Source of the DNA: Arthrobacter wenxiniae
Lineage (GTDB): Bacteria > Actinomycetota > Actinomycetes > Actinomycetales > Micrococcaceae
Reading direction: 5' to 3'
DNA length: 64,000 nucleotides
NCBI RefSeq assembly: GCF_013376105.1
Contig: NZ_JAAMFM010000016.1
Coordinates: 1-64,000, forward strand
A program made the translations under genes and the position numbers. Below the pieces are notes generated by a model. That model ran no database searches. It was not told the DNA's origin and saw only the letters and a list, made by a program, of their open reading frames with translations. Position 1 is the stretch's first letter. Each line of letters starts with the position of its first letter. Below, one piece after another: positions 56,901 through 64,000 of the stretch.

Positions 56901-58435
56901 ACGCAGGCAGGGACCCCCGGGCCCGCCGCTGCCGTCCATCCAGGCCCGCCGCCGGCGGAACCTTCCCTGTCCGGACCGGTCCCAGCGGCTTTTGCTGCAG
57001 CGTTCAGGCTGTGGACAGCGCCAGCCGCCGCTGTCTGGCTGCCCGCCAGCACTGTGCGCGGCAGAAACCTGGCCGGCAGGGGAAGTTCGGACGCGGGCCC
57101 CCACAGCACAACCGGCACCCCTGCAGAGTCCAGCTGCATGAGCACAAAATGCAGCAACAGCCGCAGTGGTCCCAGAGGCCCGGAAATCTGGATCGATGCC
57201 GGTCCAAGTTCGACGGCGACGGGCATGTCGCTGCCTTCGGGCGGGCTGGGTGGGGGACTGCCGGATACGGGCTCCGACGTGGCACGCTGGGCGGCGGTGC
57301 CCACGCGGACGGCGAGCTGCCCGCCCGGTGGACCCGAACCGCGCGGGCCGGGGTCCCACTGGCCGGCCCCGGGCCGGCCCGAAGCTGCCGGGCCCAGGGC
57401 AGCCGCCATCAGGGCATCGGCGCCCGGGAAGGCAGCGAGGCGGCGGGAGGCGTTGCGCGCAGCGTCGGCGGCGGTCGAAGCGCGGAACGCGCGGCGCTGC
57501 CTGGCACCGCCGAGCAGCGGCGGGAGGATGGCGACGGCTCCCATGGCGGCAAAGCCCAGAAACATCCACGACCCGGTCAGCCAGGCCAGCAGCACACCCG
57601 ACGCCAGCGGCACCAGGCCGGCGGCCAAGGCGCCCCACCGGCTGCGCGGCGGCCAGGTGCTGAAGGACAATTGCATGGGTGCCAGCACCGATGCATCCAG
57701 CAGCCCGGAACTGTCCGGGGTGCCCCACGGCGTGGCGGGGTCCCTGTCTGAGATGTCCCCGCTCCCGGCATGGGGCCCGTCCACGCCCGGCGCAGCCCCT
57801 GTGTTGCGAAGTCCCCGTCCGCCGGACCCGCCGGTGCCCGCCGGCATGGCCAGCCGAACGGCCAGGCCGGACATGCCGCAGCGGATGAGGTCGCCCACTT
57901 CGATGGTGGCGGTTCCTCTCAGTGGCGTGGCAGCGACAAACGGGCTGTCCTGCCAGCCGCGCAGGATGCTGAATCCGGCGGAGCCCGGTTCCGCGGACAG
58001 GGTCATGCCGCGCTCGCCGACCGTCAGGGTTCCGTGGTGCCTGGACAGGGTGGGGTCGGCCACCACAATCCGGCAGTGGCCGCGCCCCACACTGTAGCTG
58101 CCGCGGTGCAACGGAAACATGGCCCCCGCTCCCGGCCCGGAGCAGACGGCCAGCACGGCCGGGGCGCCTGGTCCGTGCGTGGTGCGCGCCGAGCCTTGCG
58201 GGACACCGCTGCCCGGCGCCACAACCACCACGGCTCCGTCCGTCAGCGGCTGGCGCCCGGCAACGAGGCCGTCCAGGGCAGCGCCCTCCACCGTGAAGAG
58301 CGCCTCCGGCCAGAGTTCGTGCAATGCCGCGGCCACGGCCTGCCCGCCGCCCCCGTCCGGCAGCGAAATGCTCAGTTCGGCGGGCTCGAAGGGAACGGTT
58401 CCGGGACCTGCCACGGCCGTGATTTCCAAACGCAC
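53972..58435 (-). CDS. FHA- and FtsK-domain ATPase, EssC/EccC-like
   Basis: 1487 aa from GTG 58435, after AAAGGGG. Order: N-terminal beta domain (1-75), FHA domain (about 105-180; GSYSVGRGHCRIVVADPTLSRHHG, with the G-R, S, H marks), two helices (about 275-315), first FtsK/SpoIIIE ATPase with intact P-loop GGTTGSGKSEFLRTL (about 655), a second, degenerate ATPase (about 1050-1220; no GK[ST]), and a third with LGGPGSGKSTFMAA (about 1363). This FHA-helices-three-ATPase layout is that of type VII secretion EssC, not of DNA translocase FtsK. No WXG100 or EccB/D/E genes lie in the window. An open frame to 58684 is not used. Confidence 0.85.
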   Translation of the reverse strand: MRLEITAVAGPGTVPFEPAELSISLPDGGGGQAVAAALHELWPEALFTVEGAALDGLVAGRQPLTDGAVVVVAPGSGVPQGSARTTHGPGAPAVLAVCSGPGAGAMFPLHRGSYSVGRGHCRIVVADPTLSRHHGTLTVGERGMTLSAEPGSAGFSILRGWQDSPFVAATPLRGTATIEVGDLIRCGMSGLAVRLAMPAGTGGSGGRGLRNTGAAPGVDGPHAGSGDISDRDPATPWGTPDSSGLLDASVLAPMQLSFSTWPPRSRWGALAAGLVPLASGVLLAWLTGSWMFLGFAAMGAVAILPPLLGGARQRRAFRASTAADAARNASRRLAAFPGADALMAAALGPAASGRPGAGQWDPGPRGSGPPGGQLAVRVGTAAQRATSEPVSGSPPPSPPEGSDMPVAVELGPASIQISGPLGPLRLLLHFVLMQLDSAGVPVVLWGPASELPLPARFLPRTVLAGSQTAAAGAVHSLNAAAKAAGTGPDREGSAGGGPGWTAAAGPGVPACVLVSFLAQPGVLLAQFPHLPSINFSPQTSPGGPGPREVQLHPAGNGAVGHVGGLAFVPDGVPAAIFDRYARSRGASGKKPEPEALPLGACCVPPPQGRSPEGVAQQWRTNLGGPLRPVPVGRSPAGHEMFSFVDDGPHLLVGGTTGSGKSEFLRTLVGGLAAAHSPTDLQFILVDFKGGAGLGPLRKFPHTSALVTDLDGGGLDRLLASLRAEVHRREAVLGRVESADANTFRAGTVLPGGAGMAHLVIVIDEFRVLVDQYPDAMNQLMRLAAVGRSLGIHLVMATQRPQGAISPDIRANVTSSVCLRVQTTYDSQDVIGSAAAAFIAVDTPGRAYISRAGGRPTPFQSATLRLPAPPSSLAPRAVPAADLLRAQAADAAPGHAGGQPEPAGPPGPAAARAARTDGGVAAPSLPESDIDAVAGVLAAAWQMLSGPPRPGPADAAAAVRTKPDGPPWPDQDTEARPRGNSNALAAWTAAPAVVAPELPRELDLPALPGLPGGDAGTGDAEDGTWARIRRRGQHAAVGGRGEDAVLVGMVDVPERQSLEPLTWSPSLHSHVACVGTRAASSSAVGLLAARLLDSNAGRAAASRQHVYILDGDGSMENLSHRPGVGGCATPAVLRTAARLLLRLSEVATSTEAPVAVFVSDWGRWVAAFRSSPWPWAEDSAAALVRHCRPNVAVVLGGDRELLTAPFMAAVPNRMFLPFGASAESRLMWPPSPRSVPLPGRAVLYGPMNAAAARGAPDEPHLAQLGRAGQEHRGPLSLRDGRAATPPVLVRDLPESLTLDDVRRAMSGLRTGAAAGAGTSAASGTSAAEGTGAACALALGLGGDCGAPISILLAPGAVLPVLGGPGSGKSTFMAAVRELNRTPECMLWADDATMLQPEALQAISRALAAGRSALVAVPNHLPTLARLPLEWGLRTAERGIVLRPARAQDGELFGLRLDTAGSEPPGRAVLVDRGRTKWFQFPFVERGAA

Positions 58436-58641
58436 CAGGGCCCCTTTCCCAGCATTGCGGCGGCCCCTGCGCCCGCCGTGTCCTGACGAGCCTAGGCGGG
58501 CGGGAAACGTCCGGAAGGTCCGGCGTCGGCCATTGTCAACAAGCCGGCCGGCCGGGCGCCATGTGGAGGGATGAACGGCCCCGACGTGCCATGTGTCATA
58601 GCTCGGACGGAGAGTGTTTGGATAACGTTCGGGTAACCTAG

Positions 58642-61918
<3,277 letters not shown>

Positions 61919-61922
<4 letters not shown>

Positions 61923-62824
61923 CAACAGGGATTGGGGGGGACAGTGCCCCGAGCACTGTTCCCCCGCTGACCGCCCCGGGCCATGGCAATGGGCTGCTGG
62001 ACGTTTTCCGCTCCAGGTACCTCTTGAACCTTTTGGTGCAGAAGGAGCTCAAGGTCCGCTACCGCGGTTCCGTGCTGGGCATCCTGTGGTCCTACGTGAA
62101 GCCTGGCATGCAGTTCGTGGTGTTTTACATTGCCCTCGGCGTCTTTTTGGGCCTGGAGCAAAGCCCCACAAACAGGAGCGGCATGCCAAACTATGCCATC
62201 TACCTGTTCTCCGGCATTGCGCTGATCAACTTCTTCACCGAGGCGCTCGGCAACGCCGCGCGCTCGGTCGTGGGCAATTCGGGGCTGATCCAGAAGATCT
62301 ACCTTCCCCGGCAATTGTTCCCTGTGGCGTCCGTCTGGGTTTCGGCCGTGCACTTCCTGCCGCAGGTGGTCATCCTGGCGTTTGTGTGCCTGCTCAACGG
62401 CTGGCACCCCACCATCAGCCAGGTGGCCGTGGCCGTGGCCGCCTTCATCATGGTGGCCCTGCTCGCCACCGGGCTGGGCCTGTTCTTTGGCGCCGTCAAT
62501 GTCTATTTCCGCGACGCGGAGAATTTTGTGGACATGCTGCTGTTGGTCGCCACCTGGGCCTCCCCGGTGCTGTATTCGTGGGAAATGGTGCACAACAAGC
62601 TTGGGCCCGCCTGGTTTGCGGTGTACCAGGTGAACCCGCTGTCCGTGGCCGTGGAGGCCTTCCACCTGGCGTTCTGGTACCCGACCACCGCGGAAACCGT
62701 GGCCATGGTGCCGAACCTGTTGTCCGTGTGGGCGCCCGTGGGCATGGCCATATCATTGCTTGTCCTGTTCCTGGGGCAGATGGTCTTCAGGCGGCTTGAA
62801 GGCCGTTTTGCGCAGGAGCTCTAA
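61919..62824 (+). CDS. wzm: Polysaccharide ABC exporter permease (Wzm)
   Basis: 301 aa from GTG 61919. ABC-2 type with six helices; VQKELKVRYRGSVLGILWSYVKPGMQ is the usual N-terminal amphipathic coupling segment and IQKIYLPRQLFPVASVW the internal one. YQVNPLSVAVEAFH precedes the last helices. It exports lipid-linked glycan; the context is a galactofuranose polymer, as for Rv3783/Rv3781 in M. tuberculosis. One-base overlap with the ATPase gene. Confidence 0.92.
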
Positions 62825-63552
62825 TGACCACAAATTCAATTGAAATCTGCGGCATCAGCAAGAAGTTTGTGCTGCGCCACACGCGCTCCCTCAAGGAAGC
62901 GTTTGTGTGGATCATGAAGGGCCGCAAGGGCGATCTCTCCAAGAAGTTCTACGCCCTCAACGACATCACCCTGGACGTGGCGATGGGGGAGTCCGTCGCC
63001 TTGCTTGGATTGAACGGATCGGGAAAGTCAACGCTGCTCAAACACATCTCCGGCGTCATGCTTCCGGACACCGGCACAGTGTCAACGCGGGGCCGGGTGG
63101 CTGGCTTGATCGAGGTTGGCGCAGGGTTCCACCCTGACTTGAGCGGCCGGGACAATGTGTACCTCAACGGCGCCATCCTGGGCATGAGCAAGGAGCAGAT
63201 CGACGCAGCCTTCGATTCGATTGTCGCCTTCTCCGAAATCGAGGAGTTCATCGACACGGAGGTGAAGTTTTATTCCTCCGGCATGTACCTGCGCCTGGCG
63301 TTTTCGGTGGCGGTCCACACGGACCCGGACGTCTTTTTGATCGATGAGATTCTGGCCGTGGGGGACGAGCCCTTCCAGAAGAAGTGCCTGGCCAAGATCA
63401 AGGAACTTCATGCGGCGGGGAAAACGCTCATTGTGGTCAGCCATGACCTTGACGTTGTCGCCAAGGTTTGCGACAGGGGCATCTTGATGGAATCCGGGCA
63501 TGCCGTCATGGATGCGCCGGTGGACGAGGTCATCGCCCGGCTTCGCAGCTAG
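62824..63552 (+). CDS. wzt: Polysaccharide ABC exporter ATPase (Wzt)
   Basis: 242 aa. Walker A GLNGSGKSTLLKHIS (about 60-74), VAGLIEVGAGFHPDLSGRDNVYLNGAILGM (Wzt-type region with the signature-preceding helix), Walker B DVFLIDEILAVGDEPF, then switch His in VVSHDLDVVAK. The C-terminal carbohydrate-binding domain of O-antigen Wzt proteins is absent, so export does not depend on chain-end recognition by this subunit. Pairs with Wzm. Confidence 0.93.
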   Translation: MTTNSIEICGISKKFVLRHTRSLKEAFVWIMKGRKGDLSKKFYALNDITLDVAMGESVALLGLNGSGKSTLLKHISGVMLPDTGTVSTRGRVAGLIEVGAGFHPDLSGRDNVYLNGAILGMSKEQIDAAFDSIVAFSEIEEFIDTEVKFYSSGMYLRLAFSVAVHTDPDVFLIDEILAVGDEPFQKKCLAKIKELHAAGKTLIVVSHDLDVVAKVCDRGILMESGHAVMDAPVDEVIARLRS

Positions 63553-63664
63553 CTGCCAGACTTAACGCAAAACATCGGAAATGGATTTCTGCTGCTCCGG
63601 TGCCAGTGGGCCGCGCACAGCAGTGCCGGCCCGGCCCTGAACCTGTAAACAATTTGGAGGAATA

Positions 63665-64000
63665 GTGTCCTGGTGGACTGCCGTGCCGGTGGTGCTGGCT
63701 TGCATGGTGCTGGTGTTGGCACCTGGCGCCGCGCTGGCGTTTTCGCTTGGGTTTCGGAGGCTGGCCGTGCTTGGCCTGGCTCCCGTTCTCTCCCTGTCCA
63801 TCATCGGCGTGGGAGCTGTGGCCGCACCGTTGGTCGGGTTGCGCTGGAACATATGGATCGTCGTCGGACTGAGCGTGCTCGCCTGCGCCGGGGCATGGCT
63901 GGTGACGGATTTCCGGCAGTCCGCCCGCAACCGTGCCACGATCCACCGGGACCCGTGGATGGTGCTGGGCGCGGCCGTGCTGGGCATGGGGGCCGGCGCG
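63665..64000 (+). CDS. Multi-pass membrane protein, partial (cut by window end)
   Basis: 112 codons are visible from GTG 63665, four bases after GGAGG, and the frame is open to the edge. It begins VSWWTAVPVVLACMVLVLAP and already has three to four hydrophobic helices (LAVLGLAPVLSLSIIGVGAV, WNIWIVVGLSVLACAGAWLV, then one cut by the edge). Position after wzm-wzt and this pattern suggest the large actinobacterial DUF6541-type membrane protein found near galactan/cell-wall genes, but the family is a guess. It could be a glycosyltransferase-C-like or polymer-modifying membrane enzyme. Confidence 0.7.
   Translation, partial: MSWWTAVPVVLACMVLVLAPGAALAFSLGFRRLAVLGLAPVLSLSIIGVGAVAAPLVGLRWNIWIVVGLSVLACAGAWLVTDFRQSARNRATIHRDPWMVLGAAVLGMGAGA

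Overview
The window is GC-rich chromosomal DNA from an actinobacterium, most likely a Micrococcaceae member of the Arthrobacter type. Reasons: MtrAB-LpqB, WhiB1, PdtaS, a 180-kDa-class NAD-glutamate dehydrogenase, a Glf/GlfT2 galactofuranose pair, GTG starts, several promoters that point to leaderless mRNAs, and intergenic repeats built on a GGTGGTCGAGCCTGTCGA-like core that is common in these genomes. No rRNA, tRNA, transposase, integrase or CRISPR array was seen. Gene order recalls M. tuberculosis in several blocks: etfBA..iscS-mnmA..metE-like; mtrA-mtrB-lpqB-comF-hpf..secA..Rv3235-like; pdtaS/whiB1.

Layout. 0.1-2.2 kb: palindrome, etfB-etfA. 2.2-8.5 kb (minus strand): a methyltransferase, TrmL, a J-domain protein, then a tightly packed pterin/folate-type operon (FolE, a flavoprotein reductase, a FolP2-type DHPS paralogue, an Rv2671/RibD-type reductase), with a regulator carrying a C-terminal cysteine cluster divergently transcribed beside it. 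9.5-11 kb: secreted subtilase. 11.2-14.4 kb: IscS and MnmA (tRNA thiolation), a TIGR03086 protein. 14.5-20 kb: five-component oligopeptide ABC importer in four genes (the two ATPases are fused). 20.1-21.7 kb: chorismate mutase and a MetE-like protein lacking the zinc ligands. 22-24.3 kb: an isolated GH13 trehalose-synthase-like enzyme with a long structured leader and atypical codons. 24.6-30.2 kb (minus): membrane protein, DUF4129, DUF4350, MoxR, DUF58.

30.5-41.1 kb: MtrA, MtrB, LpqB, ComF, HPF, a YcaQ/AlkX-type glycosylase and SecA. 41.1-46.3 kb: a poorly characterised block (Rv3235-like protein, LysM protein, a hypothetical protein, a small excisionase-type HTH protein, a SAF-domain protein, a CpaE-like ATPase). 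It contains the most unusual DNA of the window: a six-unit 10-bp-period TTTGA array next to a perfect DnaA box, and a second DnaA-box cluster about 1 kb away. 46.3-53.2 kb: NAD-GDH, PdtaS kinase, WhiB1 with a CRP-like palindrome and a terminator-like hairpin in its leader. 53.4-58.4 kb: small membrane protein and a large FHA/FtsK-type (EssC-like) ATPase. 58.7-64 kb: UDP-galactopyranose mutase, galactofuranosyltransferase, Wzm/Wzt exporter and the start of a membrane protein cut by the window end, a route for making and exporting a galactofuranose polymer.

All assignments come from reading sequence and recalled family knowledge; no database search was run.
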